In this document: in pieces, positions 6,762 through 13,351 of the stretch
Numbering within the stretch: the stretch's first letter is position 1
Layout: each line of letters opens with the position of its first letter
Source of the DNA: JACCUZ01 sp038246575
GTDB taxonomy: Bacteria > Actinomycetota > Actinomycetes > JACCUZ01
Assembly (NCBI GenBank): GCA_038246575.1
Contig: JBBRVU010000108.1
Span: 1-13,461, forward strand
DNA length: 13,461 nucleotides
Direction: 5' to 3'
Notes under the pieces: generated by a model
Database searches by the model: none
What the model was told of the DNA's origin: nothing
Seen by the model: only the letters and a program-made list of their open reading frames with translations
Made by a program: the position numbers and the translations under genes

Positions 6762-7616
6762 TCAGCTCCCCCCTGCCGCAGCCAGGACGGCGCGCCTGGT
6801 CAGCACGCGGGCCAGGTGCTCCCGGTAGTCGGCCTTGCCGTTCAGGTCGCTCGGGGCGCTCGCGCCCTCCGCAGCCCGGTCGGTCGCTGTGCCGACCGCG
6901 TCCATGGCTGCGCCGGCAAGTGCCTCCTCGACACCTGCGGCGTGGACCGGCGTGGAGCCCATGTTGGTCAGCGCCACCCGGGCCTCGGCGATCGAGCCGT
7001 TGTCCCGGCGGACGGCGGCGGCGACCCCGACGATCGCCCACGACTGAGCGACCCGGTGGAACTTCTCGTAGCGGAAGCCCCACCCGGCACCGAGCTTGGG
7101 CACCCGCACCTCGACGAGCACCTCGTCGGGCTGGACCGCCGTCTGCAGGTAGTCGACGAAGAACTCCTTCGCCGGCACCGTGCGGCGCCCACCGTTGCCG
7201 GCGATGACGAACTCCGCCCGCAGCGCCAGAGCGACTGCCGGCAGGTCGCCGGCCGGGTCGGCGTGCGCCAGTGCGCCGCCGAACGTCCCGCGGTGACGGA
7301 CGGCCGGGTCGGCCACCGTCTCGGTCGCCTCGGCGATCAGGCCGGCGTGCTGGCGGACCAGCTCGTTGCGCATCACGTCGTGGTGGGTGGTCATCGCGCC
7401 GATGACAAGGTGGTCGCCGTCCTCGCGGACGCCTCTCATCTCCTCGACCCGACCGACGTCGATGACGACCTCGGGATAGGCCAGCCGCAGCCGCAGCAGC
7501 GGGATCAGCGACTGGCCGCCGGCCATCAGCTTGGCGTCGTCACCGTGGGAGCCCAGGGCGGAGACGGCTTCGTCGACCGAGCCAGCCTTCACGTACTCGA
7601 ACTCGGCGGGGATCAT
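6762..7616 (-). CDS. coxM: Mo-hydroxylase FAD subunit (CoxM-like)
   Basis: A 284-residue medium subunit of a xanthine-oxidase-family hydroxylase. It binds FAD and passes electrons from the iron-sulfur subunit to the final acceptor. Both FAD motifs of the CoxM/CutM family are present: AGGQSLIPLL at 32-41 and TFGGALAHADPAGD at 111-124. The C-terminal CO-dehydrogenase flavoprotein domain follows (about 175-280). Length and motifs look complete. The ATG at 7616 overlaps the coxL stop by ATGA, and GGAGGT lies 8 nt upstream within the end of coxL, so it should be well translated and coupled to coxL. The S-L-M gene order, with the FAD gene last, is typical of form II clusters; true CO dehydrogenases are usually M-S-L. 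Confidence 0.95.
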   Translation of the reverse strand: MIPAEFEYVKAGSVDEAVSALGSHGDDAKLMAGGQSLIPLLRLRLAYPEVVIDVGRVEEMRGVREDGDHLVIGAMTTHHDVMRNELVRQHAGLIAEATETVADPAVRHRGTFGGALAHADPAGDLPAVALALRAEFVIAGNGGRRTVPAKEFFVDYLQTAVQPDEVLVEVRVPKLGAGWGFRYEKFHRVAQSWAIVGVAAAVRRDNGSIAEARVALTNMGSTPVHAAGVEEALAGAAMDAVGTATDRAAEGASAPSDLNGKADYREHLARVLTRRAVLAAAGGS

Positions 7617-10069
7617 GCCGACTCACCTCCCGCGGTGCTCTCGGTGCTCGGCCCGCCGTAAGCGACCGTTCCTTCCGCGGCCCGGTCACCTCCCTCGGAC
7701 CCTGACTCGTGGATAGCTCGCCAGACCCGTTCGGGCGTCATCGCCATCCGGATGTCCTTGACGCCGAACTGGCGCACCGCGTCGATGACCGCATTGGCGA
7801 CGGCGGGTGTCGAGGCGATGGTGCCCGCCTCGCCAACACCCTTGACGCCCAAGGGGTTCGTCGTCGACGGCGTCACGGTGCGGTCGGTGTCGAAGTGCGG
7901 CAGGTCGGGTGCCGCCGGCACGAGGTAGTCGACCAGCGAGCCGGTCACCAGGTTGCCGTCCTCGTCGTAGACGGCCTCCTCGTACAGCGCCTGCGCGATC
8001 CCCTGTGCGAGCCCGCCGTGCACCTGGCCCTCGACGATCATCGGGTTCACGACGTTGCCGATGTCGTCGACGCACACGTACTTGCGGATCTTCGCCATGC
8101 CGGTCTCGGTGTCGACCTCGACCGCGCACAGGTGGGTGCCGTGGGGGTAGCTGAACGACGCCGGGTCGATCGTGGAGTTGGCCTGCAGGGTCGGCTCGAC
8201 CCCCTCGGGGAGGTTGTGCGCGGTGAACGCCTCGAAGGCGACCTCCTGGATGCTCTTGGTCGAGCCGGGCGTGCCCTTGACGGTGAACGACCCGTCCTTG
8301 AACTCCAGGTCGGCCGGGTCGGCCTCCAGCATGTGAGCGGCGATGAGCTTCGCCTTGTCGACCACCCGCTCGGCGGCAGCCACGACGGCCATCCCGCCGA
8401 CCACCAGCGACCTCGACCCGTAGGTGTCCATGCCGTACGGCGAGGACGCGGTGTCACCGTGGATCACCTGGACCGCGTCGGGGTCGACGCCGAGGGCGTC
8501 GGCCGCGATCTGGCTCCACGCTGTGACGTGGCCCTGGCCGTGCGGCGAGGACCCGGTGACGACCTCGACCACGCCGGTCGGGAGGACCCGGACGGTTGCG
8601 TGCTCCCAGCCTCCCGCGACGTACTTCAGCGAGGCGAGGATGCGCGACGGAGCGAGACCGCACATCTCGGTGAACGTCGAGACGCCGATGCCGAGCTGGA
8701 CGGGGTCCATGCTGTCGCGACGCTCCTGCTGCTCGCGGCGCAGCCCGTCGTAGTCGAGCATCTCCTTGGCCCGCGCCGTGGCCGCCTCGTAGTTGCCGGA
8801 GTCGTACTCGAGCCCGGCGATGCTGGTGTAGGGGAACTCCTCGTGCTTGATCCAGTTCCGCTCGCGCAGCTCGAGGGGGTCGACGCCGAGCTCGTCGGCC
8901 AGGTCGTCCATGATCCGCTCGATCGCGAACGTGGCCTCGGGCCGTCCAGCGCCTCGGTAGGCGTCGGTCGGCGTCGTGTTCGTGAACACGCCCGTACAGG
9001 TGAAGTCCAGCGCGTCCATCTTGTAGATGCTGTTGAACATGAACGCGCCGAGCAGCGGCGTGCCGGGCGTGATGATGTGCAGGTAGGCGCCCATGTTGGC
9101 CAGCAGGTCGACCCGCAGCCCGAGGATCTTGCCCTCGTTCGTGACCGCGAGCTCGATCTCCTGGTGCTGGTCGCGGCCGTGGTGGGTGACCTGGGCGTTC
9201 TCGCTGCGCGACTCGGTCCACTTGATCGGCCGGCCGAGCATGCCGGAGATCTGGGTGGCGAGGATCTCCTCGCGGTAGAACTGCAGCTTGGAGCCGAATC
9301 CGCCGCCCACGTCCGGGGCGATGACCCGGATCTTGTTCTCGGGGATGCCGGTGGTCAGCGCCATCAGCACCCGCACGATGTGCGGGATCTGGGTGGCGCT
9401 CCAGATGGTGACCTCGCCGTCGGCCCCCGTCGGGGCGGCCACGACGGCCCGCGGCTCCATCGCCATCGGGATCAGGCGCTGGTTGACGTAGTGCCGGGTG
9501 AAGACCCGGTCCGCCTTCGCCTTGGCGGCCTCGTAGTCACCGTTGCCGAACTTCCACGTGTAGCACTTGTTGGTGCCCGGGTCGTCGTGGACGGCGGTGG
9601 AGCCCTCCTCGAGCGCGGCGTGCATGTCGACCACCGCGGGGAGAGGCTCGTAGTCGACCTCGATCGCCTCGAGGGCGTCGGCCGCCTGGTAGCGGCTCTC
9701 GGCGATGACGACCGCGACGGCGTCGCCGACGTAGCGGACCTTGTCGACCGACAGCGCGAGGTGGGGCGGCATGACCATGTCGTCGGTGACCGGCCAGACG
9801 CACAGTGCGCCGGCGTTCTTGTCACCGAGGTCTGCTCCGGAGTACGCGGCGACCACGCCCGGCCGCTCCAGTGCGGCGGACACGTCGATGTTGCTGATCC
9901 GGGCGTGGGCCATCGGGCTGCGCAGGACGGCCATGTAGAGCATGCCGGGCAGGACGATGTTGTCGGTCCAGTTGGTCTTGCCGGTGACCAGGCGCGCGTC
10001 TTCCTTGCGCTTGAGCGGCTGCCCGACGGACTTCTGGCGGGCCTCGGGGGCTGCCTCGGTGGCGGTCAC
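7613..10069 (-). CDS. coxL: Form II Mo-hydroxylase large subunit (CoxL-like)
   Basis: An 818-residue molybdopterin-cytosine-dinucleotide-binding catalytic subunit of the xanthine oxidase family. Visible family features are the N-terminal a/b hammerhead (VGQPLKRKEDARLVTG at 15-30; RYVGDAVAVVIAESRYQAADA at 112-132), the cofactor loops SATQIPH (224-230) and DVGGGFGSK (253-261), GQGHVTAWSQ (511-520), and the catalytic-Glu motif GVKGVGEAGT with Glu747. The active-site loop is AYRGAGR at 370-376, not the AYxCSFR loop whose cysteine binds the Mo-Cu centre of real CO dehydrogenase. Cu-dependent CO oxidation is therefore not supported, and the substrate may be an aldehyde, purine or N-heterocycle. The GTG at 10069 is chosen because it makes a GTGA overlap with the coxS stop and has GGGAGG 6 nt upstream; the longer frame lies inside coxS. 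Residues after about 790 are a Gly/Ser-rich tail. Confidence 0.95.
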   Translation of the reverse strand: MTATEAAPEARQKSVGQPLKRKEDARLVTGKTNWTDNIVLPGMLYMAVLRSPMAHARISNIDVSAALERPGVVAAYSGADLGDKNAGALCVWPVTDDMVMPPHLALSVDKVRYVGDAVAVVIAESRYQAADALEAIEVDYEPLPAVVDMHAALEEGSTAVHDDPGTNKCYTWKFGNGDYEAAKAKADRVFTRHYVNQRLIPMAMEPRAVVAAPTGADGEVTIWSATQIPHIVRVLMALTTGIPENKIRVIAPDVGGGFGSKLQFYREEILATQISGMLGRPIKWTESRSENAQVTHHGRDQHQEIELAVTNEGKILGLRVDLLANMGAYLHIITPGTPLLGAFMFNSIYKMDALDFTCTGVFTNTTPTDAYRGAGRPEATFAIERIMDDLADELGVDPLELRERNWIKHEEFPYTSIAGLEYDSGNYEAATARAKEMLDYDGLRREQQERRDSMDPVQLGIGVSTFTEMCGLAPSRILASLKYVAGGWEHATVRVLPTGVVEVVTGSSPHGQGHVTAWSQIAADALGVDPDAVQVIHGDTASSPYGMDTYGSRSLVVGGMAVVAAAERVVDKAKLIAAHMLEADPADLEFKDGSFTVKGTPGSTKSIQEVAFEAFTAHNLPEGVEPTLQANSTIDPASFSYPHGTHLCAVEVDTETGMAKIRKYVCVDDIGNVVNPMIVEGQVHGGLAQGIAQALYEEAVYDEDGNLVTGSLVDYLVPAAPDLPHFDTDRTVTPSTTNPLGVKGVGEAGTIASTPAVANAVIDAVRQFGVKDIRMAMTPERVWRAIHESGSEGGDRAAEGTVAYGGPSTESTAGGESA

Positions 10070-10533
10070 TTGGAGCCTCCCGCGGCAGCCGCGTGCTGCA
10101 CGGCCTTGACGATGTTCTGGTAGCCGGTGCAGCGGCAGAGGTTGCCCTCGAGCCCGTCGCGGATCTCGTCCTCGCTGGGGTTCGGGTTGTCCTTGAGCAG
10201 ATCGATCGAGGCCATGATCATGCCTGGTGTGCAGTAACCGCACTGCAGCCCGTGGCACTCCTTAAAGGACTTCTGCATCTGGTGCCACTCGCCGTTCGCG
10301 AGGCCCTCGACGGTGGTGATCTCGGCGCCGTCGGCCTGGACGGCGAGCACGCTACAGCTCTTCACGGTCTGCCCGTCGAGCTCCACGGTGCAGGCGCCGC
10401 AGTTGCTGGTGTCGCAACCGATCGGCGTGCCGACCTTCCCGGCTCGTTCTCGGAGGTAGTGGACCAGGAGCAACCTGGCCTCGACCTCGTCCTCACGCCG
10501 TTGTCCGTCGACCGTGACTGAGATTCGCACCAT
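10066..10533 (-). CDS. coxS: Mo-hydroxylase [2Fe-2S] subunit (CoxS-like)
   Basis: A 155-residue iron-sulfur subunit that carries electrons from the molybdenum site to FAD. It has the two expected clusters. The N-terminal plant-ferredoxin-type site uses Cys40, Cys45, Cys48 and Cys60 (GCDTSNCGACTVELDG). The C-terminal helical site uses Cys98, Cys101, Cys133 and Cys135 (CGYCTPGM and CRCTGYQN). Length matches the family (about 150-170). ATG at 10533 is preceded by AAGGAG (complement of 10537-10542) with a short 3-nt gap; the in-frame start further up at 10575 would add an unrelated stretch. It is the first gene of the operon, so the promoter should lie in the 115-bp gap shared with the divergent aminotransferase. 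Confidence 0.95.
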   Translation of the reverse strand: MVRISVTVDGQRREDEVEARLLLVHYLRERAGKVGTPIGCDTSNCGACTVELDGQTVKSCSVLAVQADGAEITTVEGLANGEWHQMQKSFKECHGLQCGYCTPGMIMASIDLLKDNPNPSEDEIRDGLEGNLCRCTGYQNIVKAVQHAAAAGGSK

Positions 10534-10648
10534 GTGCTCCTTGCGTTCGTTCGGGCCTGCGCAGGGGACCGACACCTCGTTGCGAAGCCAATCACGTCAC
10601 CGCGAGCCTGGGAAGGGGTGCGATCCATGTCAGAGTGCAGGGGTGCAG
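10534..10648. promoter_or_regulatory. Divergent promoter region, coxS operon versus aminotransferase
   Basis: This 115-bp gap separates two divergent start codons, so it should hold promoters for both the Mo-hydroxylase operon (minus) and the aminotransferase (plus). It contains the 10-bp palindrome CCTGCGCAGG at 10556-10565, the Shine-Dalgarno of coxS at its left edge, and AGGGG at 10639-10643 for the aminotransferase. I could not pick -35/-10 boxes with confidence on either strand, which is common in GC-rich actinobacteria. Confidence 0.5.
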
Positions 10649-11806
10649 ATGCATCAGCCCGCGCAGCGGCTCGACGGCCTCGGGACGACGATCTTCGCGG
10701 AGATGTCCGCCCTCGCACTGGCCACTGGATCGGTCAACCTCGGGCAGGGCTTCCCGGACACCGACGGCCCCGCTGAGGTCGCCGACGCCGCCGTCGCGGC
10801 GCTGCGGGCCGGGGTCAACCAGTACCCGCCCGGGCCCGGGATCCCGGACCTGCGGCTGGCCATCGCCGAGCACCAGAACAGGTTCTACGGCCTCTCCCTC
10901 GACCCCGCCAGCGAGGTGGTGGTGACCACTGGCGCGACCGAGGCGATCGCCGCGGCCCTGCTCGGCCTGGTCGACCCCGGCGACGAGGTGATCGCGCTGG
11001 AGCCCTTCTACGACTCGTACGCCGCCTGCATCCAGATGGCCGGCGGGGTCCGGGTCCCGGTGACGCTGCGAGCACCTGACTTCCGGCTCGACATCGACCG
11101 GTTGCGCTCGGCCGTCAGCGATCGGACCCGGCTCATCCTGCTCAACACGCCGCACAACCCCACCGGCACGGTGCTGACCGAGACCGAGCTCGCCGCAGTC
11201 GCCGAGCTGGCCGTCGAGCGAGACCTCATCGTGGTCACGGACGAGGTCTACGAGCACATGGCCTTCGACGTGGCGCACCGGCCACTGGCGACGTTCCCCG
11301 GCATGGCCGAGCGGACGCTGACCGTAAGCTCGGCGGGCAAGACGTTCTCGTTCACCGGCTGGAAGATCGGGTGGGCCTGCGGGCCCGCGTCCCTGGTCGG
11401 AGCCGTGCTCGGCGCGAAGCAGTTCCTGACCTTCGTGTCCGGTGCTCCCTTCCAGCCGGCGATCGCGGTCGGGCTCCGGCTGCCGGACGCGTACTTCACC
11501 GGGCTGCGGGAGTCACTTCTGGCCAAGCGCGACCGGCTGGTGGCGGGGCTGCGCACGGTGGGCCTCGAGGCGTACGTCCCGCAGGGCACCTACTTCGTCA
11601 CTGCCGACGTCGCTCCGCTGGGCTACGACGACGGCCTGGCGTTCTGCCGGGACTTGCCGCAGCGCGCCGGCGTCGTCGCGATCCCGACCCAGGTGTTCTA
11701 CGACGACGCCGAGGCCGGGCAAACGCTGGTGCGCTTCGCGTTCTGCAAGCGCGACGAAGTCCTCGACGAGGCTGTCGAGCGCCTGCAGAAGCTGCGGACT
11801 GGCTGA
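10649..11806 (+). CDS. PLP-dependent class I/II aminotransferase, DapC/Rv0858c-like
   Basis: A 385-residue fold-type I aminotransferase. Motifs: NLGQGFPDTDGP (30-41), NQYPPGPG (57-64), the cofactor-binding NTPHNPTG with Asn170, VTDEVYEH with Asp198 and Tyr201, the Schiff-base Lys231 in SSAGKTFSFTGWKIGW, and the substrate carboxylate-binding Arg362 in LVRFAFCKRD. The overall text closely resembles M. tuberculosis Rv0858c, annotated as N-succinyldiaminopimelate aminotransferase (DapC, lysine synthesis). Relatives include kynurenine and methionine aminotransferases, so the substrate is only probable. The ATG at 10649 has AGGGG 5 nt upstream; a GTG at 10643 is the alternative. It stands alone on its strand: divergent from the Mo-hydroxylase operon and convergent with the dehydrogenase, with no other lysine gene in view. 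Confidence 0.92.
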   Translation: MHQPAQRLDGLGTTIFAEMSALALATGSVNLGQGFPDTDGPAEVADAAVAALRAGVNQYPPGPGIPDLRLAIAEHQNRFYGLSLDPASEVVVTTGATEAIAAALLGLVDPGDEVIALEPFYDSYAACIQMAGGVRVPVTLRAPDFRLDIDRLRSAVSDRTRLILLNTPHNPTGTVLTETELAAVAELAVERDLIVVTDEVYEHMAFDVAHRPLATFPGMAERTLTVSSAGKTFSFTGWKIGWACGPASLVGAVLGAKQFLTFVSGAPFQPAIAVGLRLPDAYFTGLRESLLAKRDRLVAGLRTVGLEAYVPQGTYFVTADVAPLGYDDGLAFCRDLPQRAGVVAIPTQVFYDDAEAGQTLVRFAFCKRDEVLDEAVERLQKLRTG

Positions 11807-11825
11807 GGGTCTGCGGACGTCAGCG

Positions 11826-12590
11826 TCACCGGCCCCGCCGGCGCCGGCGGGACACCGCGCTGATGAGGCGGGTCGGCAGGAGGCGGGCAACGGCCACGAC
11901 GGTCTTGTACTGGCGTCCCGGCACGCAGAGCACCCGACCGCGGGCCAGGGCGGCGAAGGACTCCGACACGACGTCGTCGGCCTGGAGCCACAGCCAGCTC
12001 GGGGGCCCGCTCATGGTCATGCCGGCCCGCTCGTGGAACTCGGTGCGCGTGAAGCCCGGGCACAGCGCCTGGACACTGACCCCGGTGCCGGCGAGGTCGG
12101 CCGCCAGCCCCTCGGTGAACGCCGTGACCCAGGACTTGCAGGCGCTGTAGGTCCCGCCTGGCAGGAAGGCCACAACGGACGAGACGTTGATGACCGCTCC
12201 GTGGCGGCGCTCGGTCATGCCGGGCAGCGCCGCGTGGGTGAGTCGCAGAACGGCGCGGACGAGCACCCGCAGCTGCCGCTCCTCGTCGTCGACGGGCGAG
12301 GAGCGGAACCCGTCCTTGAGTCCGAAGCCGGCGTTGTTGACCAGCAGGTCGACGGGCCGGCTTGCATCGGCCAGCCGGGCCTCGACCGAGAGGCAACCCG
12401 CGTCGTCGGCGAGGTCGGCGGGCAGCACCTCGACCTTGACGCCGTACGTCCTGCTCAGCTCGTCGGCGAGTGCCTCGAGCCGCACCTGGTCTCGCGCGAC
12501 GACCACGAGGTCGTAGCGGTCGGCCGCGAGGCGACGCACGAAGGCGGCACCGATGCCGGCCGTCGCGCCGGTGACGAGAGCAGTGGCCAC
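11826..12590 (-). CDS. Short-chain dehydrogenase/reductase (SDR)
   Basis: A 254-residue classical SDR, an NAD(P)-dependent oxidoreductase with a Rossmann fold. It has the cofactor motif TGATAGIG (7-14), the NNAG motif (85-88), the catalytic serine in INVSS (134-138), the catalytic YSACK with Tyr148 and Lys152, and CPGF (177-180). The VARD stretch at the end of the second strand (31-34) hints at NADP preference. The substrate is unknown. The C-terminus is a cluster of basic residues (SRRRRRGR), unusual for a soluble SDR and partly encoded by a perfect GC palindrome. The GTG at 12590, with AGGGTGAGG just upstream, gives a start directly before the first strand; the longer in-frame ATG at 12659 would extend into the repeat region and is rejected. 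It converges on the aminotransferase with a 19-bp gap. Confidence 0.9.
   Translation of the reverse strand: MATALVTGATAGIGAAFVRRLAADRYDLVVVARDQVRLEALADELSRTYGVKVEVLPADLADDAGCLSVEARLADASRPVDLLVNNAGFGLKDGFRSSPVDDEERQLRVLVRAVLRLTHAALPGMTERRHGAVINVSSVVAFLPGGTYSACKSWVTAFTEGLAADLAGTGVSVQALCPGFTRTEFHERAGMTMSGPPSWLWLQADDVVSESFAALARGRVLCVPGRQYKTVVAVARLLPTRLISAVSRRRRRGR
11834..11851. terminator. 18-bp GC palindrome in the convergent gene ends
   Basis: A perfect 18-bp palindrome, CCCGCCGGC/GCCGGCGGG, lies in the last codons of the SDR gene, 27 bp past the aminotransferase stop. As RNA it can form a strong hairpin on either strand, so it may act as a bidirectional, U-less terminator between convergent genes. 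Its core 12-mer GCCGGCGCCGGC (11837-11848) recurs right after the clpB stop at 12785-12796. It also encodes part of an Arg-rich tail, so coding constraint may explain it. Confidence 0.35.
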
Positions 12591-12616
12591 GGCCTCACCC
12601 TGACACGACCGTTCGT

Positions 12617-12703
12617 GCTGATCACGGTGGGTGCTCAGGATGTCAGCTGAGCTGATCACAGTGGGTGCTCAGGACATGAGCTGATCACGGTGGGTGCTCA
12701 GGA
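12617..12703. repeat. Three 24-bp direct repeats upstream of the SDR gene
   Basis: Three near-identical 24-bp units lie at 12617-12640, 12651-12674 and 12680-12703. Each begins GCTGATCAC and ends GGGTGCTCAGGA; units 1 and 3 are identical and unit 2 differs by one base (A for G at 12660). The spacers are 10 and 5 bp. Each unit holds the palindrome TGATCA, and units 2 and 3 are flanked so that TGAGC and GCTCA form a short inverted pair. The array sits 27-113 bp upstream of the SDR start. It could be a regulator-binding array or the multiply repeated end of an IS21-type element; no transposase is in view. Confidence 0.85.
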
Positions 12704-12797
12704 CAGACGCGTGGCAAGTCGGTGGGTCCCCGACCAGCGCGCCGCGCTTCTCGCGCGTCTCCGCGGGCACCAGGGAAAGCGGCTGCCGGCGCCGGCG
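12704..12797. other. Structured spacer after the clpB stop
   Basis: No gene is seen. The stretch contains AGACGCG (12705-12711) paired with CGCGTCT (12754-12760), enclosing GTCGG/CCGAC (12718-12722 and 12730-12734). The 12-bp palindrome GCCGGCGCCGGC follows directly on the clpB stop (12785-12796). On the minus strand these lie in the 3' untranslated region of clpB and could end its transcript, but there is no T-run. Confidence 0.4.
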
Positions 12798-13349
12798 TCA
12801 GCTGCCGGGACGAGCTGCAGCCGACACGGTCAGGCCGGAGGCGGACTCGTCCAGCTCGACCCGGACGGTGTCGCCGTCGCGGATCTCCCCTCCGAGCAGC
12901 GCCCGCGCCAACGAGTCGCCGATCGCAGTCTGCACCAGCCGGCGCAGCGGCCGGGCGCCGTAGACCGGGTCGAAGCCGGTGCGCGCCAGCCAGTCCCGTG
13001 CCTCGGCCGTGACGTCGAGCGACAACCGCCGTTCCGCCAGCCGGCGGCGGAGCAGCTCGACCTGCAGGTCGACGATCCGCGCCAGGTCCTCGACGTCCAG
13101 CGCGTCGAACACGACGATCTCGTCCAGCCGGTTGAGAAACTCCGGCTTGAACGCCACCCGCACAGCGCCGAGCACCGCCTCGCGACGGGAGTCCCGCGTC
13201 ATGGTCGGGTCGACGATGAAAGTCGAGCCGAGGTTGGAGGTGAGGATCAGGATCGCGTTGCGGAAGTCGACCGTGCGGCCCTGGCCGTCGGTGAGCCGGC
13301 CGTCGTCGAGCACCTGCAGCAGCACGTCGAAGACCTCGGGGTGGGCCTT
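12798..13349 (-). pseudogene. clpB: 3' part of clpB, truncated at a junction
   Basis: The final 183 codons of the ATP-dependent disaggregase ClpB (Hsp104 family; works with DnaK on aggregated proteins). Homology begins at KAHPEVFDVLLQVLDDGR, the stretch just after Walker B of the second AAA+ domain. It continues through sensor 1 (ILILTSNLGS), the arginine-finger region (FKPEFLNRLDEIVVF) and sensor 2 (GARPLRR) to a normal stop at 12798. An intact ClpB has about 850-870 residues, so the N-terminal domain, the first AAA+ domain, the middle domain and the second Walker A/B are missing. Upstream of 13349 the frame no longer reads as ClpB; the next bases are an aldehyde dehydrogenase fragment on the other strand. 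As it stands this piece cannot be functional. It may be a broken gene or half of an assembly chimera. Confidence 0.9.
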
Positions 13350-13351
13350 TG

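Noticed and set aside
5954..7207. A 417-codon plus-strand open frame opposite coxG and coxM
   Set aside because: Low-complexity Arg/Pro-rich product with no recognisable domain; the minus strand encodes two clear, correctly spaced subunits.
7709..10123. An 804-codon open frame on the plus strand opposite coxL
   Set aside because: It is the mirror of a very GC-rich gene. Its translation is rich in Asp, Val, Arg and Gly with no domain, while the minus strand gives a full-length CoxL with all motifs.
7613..10258. A longer large subunit starting at 10258
   Set aside because: The extra 63 residues lie inside coxS in another frame and do not resemble CoxL. The GTG at 10069 has a Shine-Dalgarno and a GTGA overlap.
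7613..10533. Annotation as true aerobic CO dehydrogenase
   Set aside because: The active-site loop is AYRGAGR, without the Cys of AYxCSFR, and the gene order is S-L-M.
12617..12703. The three repeats as a CRISPR array
   Set aside because: Spacers of 5 and 10 bp are far too short, and there are no cas genes.
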